Position numbers and translations under genes: made by a program. A DNA stretch of 64,000 nucleotides from Haemophilus parainfluenzae (GTDB lineage: Bacteria > Pseudomonadota > Gammaproteobacteria > Enterobacterales > Pasteurellaceae): assembly GCF_003252795.1 (NCBI RefSeq), contig NZ_QEPQ01000003.1:248001-312000 (forward strand). Reading direction: 5' to 3'. Below, piece by piece: positions 52,579-60,981 of this stretch (position 1 is its first letter; each line of letters opens with the position of its first letter). The notes under the pieces were generated by a model. It worked only from the letters and a program-made list of their open reading frames with translations, did no database searches and was not told the DNA's origin.

Positions 52579-53112
52579 CTACTTAAAAATGAGACGTCGA
52601 TTTCGACTTTTCTTCACTTGTGAAAGTGTAATTAATCCCAACACAATGATATAGACAGCGAAAATAAATACCAACCATTGCACCATCGTGATGCCGAAAA
52701 GTGACCATTGGCTTTCATTACAGCTACCTGTTGGATTGAACACCGCAGGTAGCCATTTATGGAATGGTAACGTTTCTGGAAAGTTTGGTATAAATTCACA
52801 TTGTTTCCATGGCGCAGGGTTCATTTGTAAATCAAGGTGACGAATGGAAATCATTAATCCTTTGATTGCACTAAATAAACCCATAATAAGAGCAAGTATG
52901 CGGACAATAAGCGAACTAGGGGCTAAGGCGCCGATAAAACCAGCAATAAATAACCCTACCATAGCTAAACGTTCGTAAACACAAAGTACGCAAGGTTGTA
53001 AACCCATGCCGTATTGAAAGTAAAGTGCGGTCGATTCTAAGGCTAATGCGGTAAATGCCAAAAAGATCCACGCTGAACGTTTAAGGGATAATTGCTTAAA
53101 AAAGTCGAGCAT
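52579..53112 (-). CDS. dsbB: Disulfide bond formation protein DsbB
   Basis: Inner-membrane protein that reoxidises DsbA and passes electrons to quinones. The 177-residue product has four hydrophobic helices, the first periplasmic pair in GLQPCVLCVYERLAMVG (Cys about residues 41 and 44) and the second pair at WKQCEFIPNF and PTGSCNESQW (about 104 and 130). Arg48 in YERL is conserved. It lies 19 bases after nhaB and is probably co-transcribed. It contains an uptake signal. Confidence 0.95.
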   Translation of the reverse strand: MLDFFKQLSLKRSAWIFLAFTALALESTALYFQYGMGLQPCVLCVYERLAMVGLFIAGFIGALAPSSLIVRILALIMGLFSAIKGLMISIRHLDLQMNPAPWKQCEFIPNFPETLPFHKWLPAVFNPTGSCNESQWSLFGITMVQWLVFIFAVYIIVLGLITLSQVKKSRNRRLIFK

Positions 53113-53131
53113 TCTTTCTCCTTATGCTTCA

Positions 53132-54670
53132 TTAAATTGGAAGAATTAAGCCAAGGTTTGCAAGCAAAATCGTCATTCCTGGTAGGATAAATTCGATTGC
53201 AAGGAAACCAACTAGCGTTAATACGATAGTGTAAGGCAATGCCATGTAGACCATTCTACCATAAGAAAGTTTAATTAACGGTGCAAGCGATGATGTTAAT
53301 AAGAACAAGAATGCTGCTTGACCGTTTGGTGTCGCGACAGAAGGTAAGTTTGTACCTGTATTGATTGCGACCGCAAGTAATTCAAATTGGTGCGGTGCAA
53401 TTGCGCCTGTCGCAAGGGCATGTTTCGCTTCATTGATATAAACTGTTGCTACGAATACGTTATCAGAAATCGCAGAAAGTAAACCATTGAAACCGTAGAA
53501 TAATGCTAACTGTGTTTTCTCTTCAGAACTTAATACAAAGTGAATAATTGGCGCAAAGAGTTTTTGATCGATAATCACCGCAACGACAGAGAAAAATACG
53601 ACTAATAATGCAGTGAAAGGTAAACTTTCTTGGAATGCTTTACCAATAGCGTGTTCATCAGTTACACCAGTAAAGGTTGTTGCAAGGATAATCACACTTA
53701 AACCAATCATGCCTACAGCCGCTAAATGGAAGGCTAAACCTAAGATCAACCAAACCGCGATAACCGCTTGGACAGAAAGACGAATCTTATCTTGTTTAGA
53801 CATTTTTTGTGCGTTTTCACGATCTAAATCCGCTAAGACTTGCCATACTTCTTCCGGTAGTTTTTCACCATAACCGAATAATTTAAATTTTTCGACTAAA
53901 ATACAAGTGAGTAATCCGCAGATAAATACAGGGACTGTTACAGGAGCCATGCGGAAGAAAAATTCAATGAAATTCCATTTAGCTTGTTCTGCAATGATTA
54001 AGTTTTGTGGTTCACCCACCATGGTCATTACCCCACCGAGTGCGGTACCGACACCGGCATGCATCATTAAGCTACGTAAGAAAGAGCGAAATTTTTCGAG
54101 AGTTTCATGATTTTTGATTTTGTTATCATCGGCAATATCAACCGCATCCTGTAGGTTCTTTCCTGATGCGACTTTGTGATAAACCCCATAGAAGCCCATG
54201 GCAACACTGATGATGACCGCCACAACAGTCAATGCATCTAAGAAAGCTGAAAGAAATGCAGCACTAAAACAGAATGCTAAAGAGAGAACGATTTTAGAAC
54301 GGATACGAACTAATAATTTGGTGAAGACATAAAGCAAAAGTTGCTTCATAAAATAAATACCGGCGACCATGAAGATTAACAGTAAAACGACTTCAAAGTT
54401 TGCTACGATCTCCGCTTTAACGTGTTCGGCATTCGTCATGCCAATGGCAATGGCTTCAAATGCTAATAAACCACCTGGTTGAAGAGGGTAGCATTTTAAT
54501 GCCATAGCTAGCGTGAAAATAAACTCGGCAACGAGTAGCCAACCTGCAAGAAATGGACTAACAAAAAAGAATAAAATCGGGTTAATTACCAGGAAGGCAA
54601 TAATGGTTAATTTATACCAATCTGGACTTGCGCCCAGAAAGTTTTTCATAAATGCTTGTGTGTAAGTCAT
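53132..54670 (-). CDS. nhaB: Sodium/proton antiporter NhaB
   Basis: Inner-membrane exchanger that expels sodium in return for protons. The 512-residue length matches E. coli NhaB (513). Stretches include [20 protein letters not shown] at the N terminus, [20 protein letters not shown] (about 205-224), [15 protein letters not shown] and [20 protein letters not shown] (about 435). About twelve hydrophobic segments. It is divergent from fadR, the same order as known from H. influenzae. Confidence 0.95.
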   Translation of the reverse strand: MTYTQAFMKNFLGASPDWYKLTIIAFLVINPILFFFVSPFLAGWLLVAEFIFTLAMALKCYPLQPGGLLAFEAIAIGMTNAEHVKAEIVANFEVVLLLIFMVAGIYFMKQLLLYVFTKLLVRIRSKIVLSLAFCFSAAFLSAFLDALTVVAVIISVAMGFYGVYHKVASGKNLQDAVDIADDNKIKNHETLEKFRSFLRSLMMHAGVGTALGGVMTMVGEPQNLIIAEQAKWNFIEFFFRMAPVTVPVFICGLLTCILVEKFKLFGYGEKLPEEVWQVLADLDRENAQKMSKQDKIRLSVQAVIAVWLILGLAFHLAAVGMIGLSVIILATTFTGVTDEHAIGKAFQESLPFTALLVVFFSVVAVIIDQKLFAPIIHFVLSSEEKTQLALFYGFNGLLSAISDNVFVATVYINEAKHALATGAIAPHQFELLAVAINTGTNLPSVATPNGQAAFLFLLTSSLAPLIKLSYGRMVYMALPYTIVLTLVGFLAIEFILPGMTILLANLGLILPI

Positions 54671-54804
54671 ATCGAACTCCGTTTTTTTATAGTCTTAACA
54701 TTGTAATATATACAGCTTTAAAGGATAATAGACCAGTTAAAGATTTATTGAATAAATCACATTTTTTTGATCTTTTTAAGCTTTTTTATATTTATTTTAT
54801 ATTT

Positions 54805-55533
54805 ATGCAAACAGATAATACCCTTTTACGGGCACAAAGCCCAGCCGCACTTGCCGAAGAATATATTGTTAGAAGCATTTGGGATGATGTATTTCCCGCG
54901 GGTACCAATCTTCCTTCTGAACGTGATTTAGCCGATAAAATCGGTGTGACACGTACCACATTACGTGAAGTATTGCAGCGTTTAGCACGAGATGGATGGC
55001 TAACCATTCAACACGGCAAGCCGACAAAAGTCAATGATATTTGGGATACAGCCGGTCCAAGCATTATTGAAACCTTAATTACCTTAGATCGTCAAAGTGC
55101 GCCATTAATCATTGAAAATATGCTTTCATTGCGCAGTCGTATGTCCGAATCTTATATTTATGAAGCTGTCAAAAATTCGCCTAAAGCTTCAGTTACTTTG
55201 TTTAAAGGGTTAGACTCATTAGAAAACACCGCTGAAAGTTATATGGAATTTGATTATGCATTATTCCGCCAATTTACAGTCATGGCGAATAAACCTTTCT
55301 ATCGTTTGATTTTTAATAGTTTACGTGGGGTTTATCATAAAATTGGCTTATTGTTTTTCAGCGAAGAAAAACATCGCCAAGTCACGCATGATTTCTATGT
55401 TGAATTGCGCGATATTTGTGAAAGTGGCCAATCCGATTTAGTGGTAGGCTGTATTCGCAAACATAAGCAAGTGACTTCCGCTTACTGGCGAACCATTTTA
55501 GAAAGTTTGCCAAAAGATTTAGAAACAGAATAA
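54805..55533 (+). CDS. fadR: Fatty acid metabolism regulator FadR
   Basis: GntR-family regulator that activates fatty acid synthesis and represses degradation, released by long-chain acyl-CoA. From ATG 54805 it has 242 residues. The N-terminal winged helix reads [20 protein letters not shown] and [20 protein letters not shown], near-identical to E. coli FadR in the recognition helix; the C-terminal domain is more divergent ([20 protein letters not shown]). A 51-codon open extension upstream is very AT-rich and not conserved. No clear ribosome site. Confidence 0.92.
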   Translation: MQTDNTLLRAQSPAALAEEYIVRSIWDDVFPAGTNLPSERDLADKIGVTRTTLREVLQRLARDGWLTIQHGKPTKVNDIWDTAGPSIIETLITLDRQSAPLIIENMLSLRSRMSESYIYEAVKNSPKASVTLFKGLDSLENTAESYMEFDYALFRQFTVMANKPFYRLIFNSLRGVYHKIGLLFFSEEKHRQVTHDFYVELRDICESGQSDLVVGCIRKHKQVTSAYWRTILESLPKDLETE

Positions 55534-55537
55534 TATG

Positions 55538-55568
55538 AAAAGTGCGGTTGAAAATGACCGCACTTTTT
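55538..55568 (+). terminator. Uptake-signal inverted-pair terminator of fadR
   Basis: AAAAGTGCGGT (55538-55548) pairs with ACCGCACTTTTT (55557-55568) around an eight-base loop. An open frame crosses it but is not the start of rsmE. Confidence 0.75.
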
Positions 55569-55591
55569 CCTTATATCAAAGACTCAATGTT

Positions 55592-56326
55592 ATGCGTATT
55601 CCAAGAATTTATCATCCAGAATCCCTTAAAAATCAATCCACTTGTCAACTTTCAGAGGATGCGGCTAATCACGTAGGACGTGTGCTGCGTATGACGGAAG
55701 GTGAGCAAATTGAATTATTTGATGGTAGTAATCATATTTACCCAGCAAAAATTATTGAAGTGAGCAAAAAAGCCGTTAAAGTGGACATTCTTGGCTGTGA
55801 ATTAAGTGATAAAGAGTCGAATCTATTTATTCACTTAGGTCAGGTTATTTCACGTGGTGATCGAATGGAGTTTACCATTCAGAAATCCGTAGAGTTGGGC
55901 GTGAGTATGATTACACCATTATGGTCAGAACGCTGTGGCGTGAAGCTAGACGGCGAACGCATGGATAAGAAAATTCAACAATGGCAAAAAATTGCCATTG
56001 CCGCTTGTGAACAATGTGGCCGTAATGTTGTGCCGGAAATCCGTCCATTAATGAAATTGCAAGATTGGTGTGCAGAAAATGATGGTGCACTGAAATTGAA
56101 TTTACATCCAAGAGCCCAATATTCAATTAAAACCTTACCTTCAATTCCGAAAGAAGGGGTTCGTTTACTTATTGGTTCAGAAGGTGGCTTATCACCTCAA
56201 GAAATCGCACAAACTGAACAGCAAGGATTTACTGAAATTTTATTAGGAAAGCGCGTGTTGCGTACAGAAACAGCCTCTTTAGCGGCAATTAGTGCGTTAC
56301 AAATTTGTTTTGGAGATTTGGGATAA
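55592..56326 (+). CDS. rsmE: 16S rRNA (uracil-1498-N3)-methyltransferase
   Basis: Methylates U1498 of 16S rRNA. From ATG 55592 it has 244 residues: a PUA-like N-terminal domain ([31 protein letters not shown]) and a SPOUT knot domain with [50 protein letters not shown] (about residue 190) and [19 protein letters not shown] (about 219). The ATG has no strong ribosome site. First of the group rsmE-yqgE-ruvX, whose start and stop codons overlap. Confidence 0.95.
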   Translation: MRIPRIYHPESLKNQSTCQLSEDAANHVGRVLRMTEGEQIELFDGSNHIYPAKIIEVSKKAVKVDILGCELSDKESNLFIHLGQVISRGDRMEFTIQKSVELGVSMITPLWSERCGVKLDGERMDKKIQQWQKIAIAACEQCGRNVVPEIRPLMKLQDWCAENDGALKLNLHPRAQYSIKTLPSIPKEGVRLLIGSEGGLSPQEIAQTEQQGFTEILLGKRVLRTETASLAAISALQICFGDLG

Positions 56327-56886
56327 TGATGGATTTACAAGGACAATTTTTAATTGCGATGCCACAGTTGGAGGATTATTTCCAAAATACTGTGGTGTAT
56401 ATGTGCGAGCATAATGAGCAAGGTTCGATGGGTTTAGTGATTAATCAACCCACCGATTTAAGCATTGCTGAACTGTATTCAAAAATGAATTTTATGATGA
56501 AAAATGACCGCACTTTTAGCAATGAACTTGTGCTTGCAGGTGGGCCGGTACATTCTGAGCGTGGTTTTATTCTGCATAAGAAAGCCGCGAAAGAATTTGA
56601 GCATAGTTATAAAATTACTGATGAGATGTTTCTGACCACTTCGGCAGATATTGTAGAAACCTTTGGTTCAGAGGATGCGCCCGACAAATATCTTGTGGCT
56701 CTCGGTTGTGCCAGTTGGACAGCAGGGCAACTTGAACAAGAGATTGCGGATAATGCCTGGTTAGTGGCACCTGCTTCAGACACCATTTTATTTGAAACCA
56801 TTTATGAAGATCGTTATCCTGCAGCGAATCAATTATTGGGGATCAATCCTCATAATTTTGTCTTTTCACAAGTAGGGCATAGTTAA
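56326..56886 (+). CDS. yqgE: YqgE/AlgH family protein
   Basis: A 186-residue protein of the YqgE/AlgH (UPF0301) family: [40 protein letters not shown], then [17 protein letters not shown] and [19 protein letters not shown]. The exact function is unknown; AlgH was linked to alginate control in Pseudomonas. The start overlaps the rsmE stop, and an ATG at 56329 is also possible. An uptake signal encodes DRTF in the middle. It is nearly always next to ruvX, as here. Confidence 0.92.
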   Translation: MMDLQGQFLIAMPQLEDYFQNTVVYMCEHNEQGSMGLVINQPTDLSIAELYSKMNFMMKNDRTFSNELVLAGGPVHSERGFILHKKAAKEFEHSYKITDEMFLTTSADIVETFGSEDAPDKYLVALGCASWTAGQLEQEIADNAWLVAPASDTILFETIYEDRYPAANQLLGINPHNFVFSQVGHS

Positions 56887-57305
56887 TGGGTATCACGGCA
56901 ATCGCGTTTGATTTTGGCACAAAAAGTATCGGTTGTGCGGTTGGGCAAAGTATTACGGGTACAGCGCAAGCCTTGCCTGCATTTAAAGCCCAAGATGGGA
57001 TTCCCAATTGGGATGCCATTGAAAAATGTTTAAAGGATTGGAAACCCGATGTTATTGTGGTGGGATTGCCCTTAAATATGGATGGCACTGAGCAAGATTT
57101 AACACTTCGTGCGAAAAAATTTGCTAATCGCTTAAATGGTCGTTTCGGTATCAAAGTAGAATTGCAAGATGAGCGTTTAACAACGGTTTCTGCACGCGAT
57201 GAAATTTTCCAGCGTGGCGGTTATCGTGCACTCAATAAAGGCAAAGTAGATGGGATTTCTGCTTGCTTGATTTTAGAAAGTTGGTTCGAAAACTATTCAG
57301 AATAA
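56886..57305 (+). CDS. ruvX: RuvX/YqgF RNase H-like protein
   Basis: Pre-16S rRNA nuclease (YqgF), earlier proposed as a Holliday-junction resolvase. The 139-residue product shows the RNase-H-like start [20 protein letters not shown] (catalytic Asp about residue 9), [20 protein letters not shown] (about 57), the [16 protein letters not shown] (about 98) and a C-terminal Asp ([16 protein letters not shown], about 122). The ATG overlaps the yqgE stop (TAATG). Confidence 0.94.
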   Translation: MGITAIAFDFGTKSIGCAVGQSITGTAQALPAFKAQDGIPNWDAIEKCLKDWKPDVIVVGLPLNMDGTEQDLTLRAKKFANRLNGRFGIKVELQDERLTTVSARDEIFQRGGYRALNKGKVDGISACLILESWFENYSE

Positions 57306-57343
57306 GCCAAAAATAAACCGCACTTTAAGTTGTATTGATGAGT

Positions 57344-58081
57344 TTATTTTTTTATCCAAATTAGACTCGCCATTCTTCCTGTTTTGCCATCTCGACGATA
57401 GGAAAAGAAAGTCTCTTTTTCTGTGAATGTGCAATGTTCACCGCCGTAAATTTGGGTAATCCCTAATTTATTGAGGCGTTGTGTGGCTATTTGATAAAGA
57501 TTGCCAAGGTATTTTCCTGCTTCATTCGGATCGGGTCGAAAAGCCGTTTCTGCAATCGGGTCAAAAGCCATAAATTGCTCAATCACTTCTTTGCCAACTT
57601 GGAATGCATTAGGGCCGATAGCAGGTCCAAACCATGCGATAATCTCTTCGGGAGCTGATTGGAAACATTTCACGGTTTCTTCTAATACACCATCACAGAG
57701 TCCTCGCCAGCCCGCATGGGCAGCGGCCACTTCAGTGCCTTGTTTATTAGTAAATAAAACAGGCAAGCAATCAGCCGTCATGACCAAACAGACTTGGTTC
57801 GGTTGGTTGGCGTAAACTGCATCAGCTTCAAAATTATTGCCTTCATAAGGTACTGTAATCACACGAGTGCTGTGCGTTTGAGTTAAAAACAACGGGAAAT
57901 GTGGCAGATTAAATTTTTCAACCAATAAAGTGCGGTTAGTTTTGACCGCACTTTTATCATCTTCGACATGATCGCCTAAATTGAAACTCTCGAAAGGCGG
58001 CAGGCTTACACCACCTTCTCTTGTGGTTGTAAAAGCTTGGATATGTGGTGGAACATTCCAGTTTGGAACAATGGTTTTCAT
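57344..58081 (-). CDS. pgeF: Peptidoglycan editing factor PgeF (YfiH, multicopper oxidase-like)
   Basis: PgeF/YfiH proteins remove serine-containing muropeptide precursors that MurC makes by mistake; related enzymes act on purine nucleosides. The 245-residue protein has VMTADCLPVLFTNKQGTEVA and AAHAGWRGLCDGVLEETVKC (about residues 105-145) and the metal-binding FTEKETFFSYRRDGKTGRMA at the C terminus. Its catalytic His and Cys are present. Inside it is an inverted uptake-signal pair (57928-57953) encoding KSAVKTNRTL. It lies one base after rluD. Confidence 0.92.
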   Translation of the reverse strand: MKTIVPNWNVPPHIQAFTTTREGGVSLPPFESFNLGDHVEDDKSAVKTNRTLLVEKFNLPHFPLFLTQTHSTRVITVPYEGNNFEADAVYANQPNQVCLVMTADCLPVLFTNKQGTEVAAAHAGWRGLCDGVLEETVKCFQSAPEEIIAWFGPAIGPNAFQVGKEVIEQFMAFDPIAETAFRPDPNEAGKYLGNLYQIATQRLNKLGITQIYGGEHCTFTEKETFFSYRRDGKTGRMASLIWIKK

Positions 58082-58082
58082 C

Positions 58083-59057
58083 TTAATAATCCAACTCGTC
58101 TTTGTGTTCGAGGTAATCCGCTTTTAAGGCATGAAGTAATTCGACAAAGTCATCCGGTAATGGGGCATACCATTCCATCATTTCTCCCGTAATCGGGTGA
58201 GCTAAACGCAACATAACCGCATGTAAGGCTTGACGTTTAAAATTACGCAGCACTTCAGTAAAGGCTTTGCTTGCATTTTTAGGTGGACGAGGACGACCAC
58301 CGTAAGTTTGATCACCTAATAATGGATGTGCGATATGCGCCATGTGCACACGAATTTGGTGAGTACGACCGGTTTCTAAACGTAAGCGTAAGCGGGTGTA
58401 ATTACGGAAGTTTTCCATAATGCGGTAGTGCGTCACAGCCGGTTTACCCATTGGGTGAACCGCCATCAATGTGCGTTTTGTCGCATGACGAGCCATTGGC
58501 TGATCTACTGTGCCACCTTTGGTCATAATGCCACTGGCGACGGCTTCGTATTCACGAGTGATCTTACGTTTTTGTAAGTCTCGTACGAGTTTCGTTTGTG
58601 CGGGGATCGTCTTAGCAACAACCATGAGACCCGTTGTGTCTTTATCTAAACGATGCACAATTCCTGCGCGCGGTACTTCGGCAATAGGTGGATAGTGATA
58701 GAGTAGCGCGTTAAGTACTGTGCCATCCGGATTGCCCGCACCAGGGTGAACCACGAGATCTTTAGGTTTGTTAATCACGATAATATCGTCATCTTCATAA
58801 ACGATATTGAGTGGAATATTTTGTGGCTCAAAACGGTTTTCATCTTCCACTTCTACCGAAATTTCAATTTGCTCTCCGCCATAAACTTTTGCACGTGGAA
58901 TATCGGCAATTGCACCGTTCATTTTTACCTGTTTTGCTTCAATCCAGGTTTTTAAACGGGAACGGGAATATTCAGGGAACAACTCTGCGAGGGTTTGGTC
59001 TAAACGCTGTCCCATTTGTTCGGGCTGAATTTCAGCCGTTAAGGTAATTTGTGGCAT
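58083..59057 (-). CDS. rluD: 23S rRNA pseudouridine synthase RluD
   Basis: Makes pseudouridines 1911, 1915 and 1917 in helix 69 of 23S rRNA. The 324-residue protein has an N-terminal S4 domain (MGQRLDQTLAELFPEYSRSR), the catalytic loop AGIVHRLDKDTTGLMVVAKT (Asp about residue 139) and RTHQIRVHMAHIAHPLLGD. RluD rather than RluC is chosen from these stretches and from the gene order rluD-pgeF with divergent bamD, seen in enterobacteria too. Confidence 0.94.
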   Translation of the reverse strand: MPQITLTAEIQPEQMGQRLDQTLAELFPEYSRSRLKTWIEAKQVKMNGAIADIPRAKVYGGEQIEISVEVEDENRFEPQNIPLNIVYEDDDIIVINKPKDLVVHPGAGNPDGTVLNALLYHYPPIAEVPRAGIVHRLDKDTTGLMVVAKTIPAQTKLVRDLQKRKITREYEAVASGIMTKGGTVDQPMARHATKRTLMAVHPMGKPAVTHYRIMENFRNYTRLRLRLETGRTHQIRVHMAHIAHPLLGDQTYGGRPRPPKNASKAFTEVLRNFKRQALHAVMLRLAHPITGEMMEWYAPLPDDFVELLHALKADYLEHKDELDY

Positions 59058-59166
59058 AAAAAATCCATCTAAAAATTTAAAAAGTTGGCTTATTGTGTAA
59101 TGTTCTATACAATATTCGTTAATTGTAACTTATTTATTGATTTTCGTAAAAATTAAGGAAAAAAGA

Positions 59167-59958
59167 ATGCGTAAAATAAAATCTCTTGCACTTATTGCAT
59201 TGACCTCATTCGCGATTGCAGCTTGCAGCAGTGGTAATAAAGAAGTGGAGCAAGCTTCTGTTGATGATCTTTATGCAAAAGGGGCAGCAGCATTGCAAGA
59301 AGGAAGCTATTCTGACTCGATTCGTTATTTAAAAGCAGCAACAGAGCGTTTCCCTGGTAGTACTTACCAAGAGCAAGCAATGCTTGATTTAATTTATGCA
59401 AACTATAAAACGCAAGATTACACCGCAACGTTGGTAACCGTAGATAACTACTTACACCAATTCCCACAAAGTCCAAACCGTGACTATGCAGTGTATATGG
59501 CGGGTTTAACTAACTTAGCAACGGCCGATAACATGATTCAAGACTTCTTTGGTATCGATCGTGCAACGCGTGAAACAACTTCAATGAAAACGGCGTTTTC
59601 AAACTTCCAAAGCTTAGTGCGTGCGTTCCCAAATAGCCCATATTCACAAGATGCAGTAGCTCGTATGGCGTATATTAAAGATTCATTAGCACGTCATGAA
59701 TTAGAAATTGCGAAATTCTATGCAAAACGTGATGCATGGGTAGCGGTATCAAACCGTGTAGTAGGTATGTTACAACAATATCCAGATGCTAAAGCGACTT
59801 ACGAAGGCTTATTCTTAATGAAAGAAGCCTATGAAAAAATGGGTTTACAACAATTAGCAAGTCAAACTCAACAAGTCATCGATGCGAATAAAGATAAACA
59901 ATTTGCGGACGTGAAAAAACCGGAAGAGTCTGATTTAATTCAACCGGTTAAAAAATAA
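59167..59958 (+). CDS. bamD: Outer membrane protein assembly factor BamD
   Basis: Essential lipoprotein of the BAM complex that folds beta-barrel proteins into the outer membrane; older name ComL. From ATG 59167 (after TAAGGAAAA) it has 263 residues with lipobox AIAAC (Cys20) and five TPR-type repeats, including DDLYAKGAAALQEGSYSDSI, RFPGSTYQEQAMLDLIYANY, and NYLHQFPQSPNRDYAVYMAG. Its length matches the family. It is divergent from rluD. Confidence 0.95.
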   Translation: MRKIKSLALIALTSFAIAACSSGNKEVEQASVDDLYAKGAAALQEGSYSDSIRYLKAATERFPGSTYQEQAMLDLIYANYKTQDYTATLVTVDNYLHQFPQSPNRDYAVYMAGLTNLATADNMIQDFFGIDRATRETTSMKTAFSNFQSLVRAFPNSPYSQDAVARMAYIKDSLARHELEIAKFYAKRDAWVAVSNRVVGMLQQYPDAKATYEGLFLMKEAYEKMGLQQLASQTQQVIDANKDKQFADVKKPEESDLIQPVKK

Positions 59959-59961
59959 TCC

Positions 59962-59977
59962 CGTCCCTTGTGGGACG
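59962..59977 (+). terminator. Small hairpin after bamD
   Basis: CGTCCC with GGGACG around TTGT, directly after the bamD stop. There is no T run, so its strength as a terminator is doubtful. Confidence 0.35.
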
Positions 59978-60050
59978 TGCTTGAATAAGCAAAATTATTC
60001 AAATAAAGGCTAGTCAAACCAATCAAATTGAGCTAGTATAAATTTAAAAG

Positions 60051-60243
60051 ATTTCCTGGGGTGTTCGTGGATGGGTTATGTCCCTGAGCCGATACTTAGA
60101 ACTTTATAAATCGGTTTCCCGCCATTGGTGTGTAGGCTTGACCTTTGACTTTGTCATTGGACTAAAGAAACCTAAAAATGGCCTTACCGGTTTCCTTGGA
60201 CCGTCGGGTTCAAGGACTACTACTCGTAGCGGCACTCTGGGAC
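60051..60243 (+). ncRNA. ssrS: 6S RNA
   Basis: The gap between bamD and the folate cyclo-ligase gene carries 6S RNA, which mimics an open promoter and holds sigma-70 RNA polymerase in stationary phase. The 5' end ATTTCCTGGGGTGTTCG and 3' end CGGCACTCTGGGACC form the closing stem (CCTGGGGTG with CACTCTGGG). CCCTGAGCCGATA near the 5' side and the GGTTCAAGG motif near the 3' side match E. coli 6S. A -10 TATAAA at 60037-60042 sets the start at about 60050. The length is near 193 bases (E. coli 184). The 3' border is approximate. Confidence 0.88.
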
Positions 60244-60273
60244 CTTTTTCTTAAATCCATTCTTTCCAATCGA

Positions 60274-60846
60274 ATGAAATCAACACAGCAAACGCTTCGC
60301 AATCAACTCCGTCAACAAATTCGTAAAACACGAGCAAATTTGACCGCTCTTCAGCAGCAACAGGCAGAAGATTCTATCACTCAACAAGCACTTGCGTTAA
60401 TTGAAGAACGAAATGCTCAGCATATTGCTTTGTATCTTTCCTTTGATGGAGAAATCTCCACGGATAAACTCATCAAAATCCTTTGGGCGCAAGGTAAACA
60501 GGTTTATTTGCCGGTATTACACCCTTTCAATCCGAATCATCTTTTGTTTTTACGTTATTTGCCAGATACCCCGATGCTGAAAAATAAATTTGGCATTTGG
60601 GAACCTAAACTCAATGTGCAAAATGTCTTGCCTTTGGATGAATTAGATATTCTTTTTACGCCACTCGTCGCGTTTGATAAACAGGGGAATCGCCTAGGCA
60701 TGGGCGGTGGTTTTTATGATCGCACCTTACAACATTGGCAGAAATCTCCTTTTATCCCCGTGGGATTAGCCCATCAATGTCAGCAAGTCGAACAGCTTCC
60801 AACAGAAGCGTGGGACGTGCCACTTCATCAAATCTTAGTTGCTTAA
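60274..60846 (+). CDS. fau: 5-formyltetrahydrofolate cyclo-ligase
   Basis: Recycles 5-formyl-tetrahydrofolate to methenyl-tetrahydrofolate with ATP (YgfA). From ATG 60274 it has 190 residues; an open frame runs back to 60178 but lies in 6S RNA. The N terminus is a basic helix (LRNQLRQQIRKTRANLTALQ), followed by IALYLSFDGEISTDKLIKIL, VYLPVLHPFNPNHLLFLRY and the substrate-binding GNRLGMGGGFYDRTLQHW (about residues 146-163). The 6S-fau order is conserved from E. coli. It contains ACCGCTCTT, complement of a near uptake signal. Confidence 0.93.
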   Translation: MKSTQQTLRNQLRQQIRKTRANLTALQQQQAEDSITQQALALIEERNAQHIALYLSFDGEISTDKLIKILWAQGKQVYLPVLHPFNPNHLLFLRYLPDTPMLKNKFGIWEPKLNVQNVLPLDELDILFTPLVAFDKQGNRLGMGGGFYDRTLQHWQKSPFIPVGLAHQCQQVEQLPTEAWDVPLHQILVA

Positions 60847-60900
60847 ACCTATCAAGACGTAAAGTTTGATAGAAAAAATTAAAAATAGTCTATTTTTTCT

Positions 60901-60928
60901 CTTGAAATACCAAAAAAGGGTCTTATTT
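60901..60928 (+). promoter_or_regulatory. Possible sigma-32 heat-shock promoter of clpB
   Basis: CTTGAAA (60901-60907) equals the sigma-32 -35 element; after 13 bases TCTTATTT (60921-60928) partly matches the -10 CCCCATNT. It lies about 55 bases before clpB, a known heat-shock gene. The -10 match is modest. Confidence 0.45.
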
Positions 60929-60981
60929 AATTACTCATAAAGGGGATGACCCCAAGGATTTTATGCAGGAGAAGATAAGAT

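Noticed and set aside
54652-54804. 51-codon extension of FadR
   Set aside because: Very AT-rich with aromatic-rich translation, overlapping the divergent nhaB start; conserved FadR sequence begins just after 54805.
60178-60273. Upstream extension of the folate cyclo-ligase reading frame
   Set aside because: It runs through the 3' half of 6S RNA, whose conserved motifs explain the sequence; the family N terminus begins at ATG 60274.
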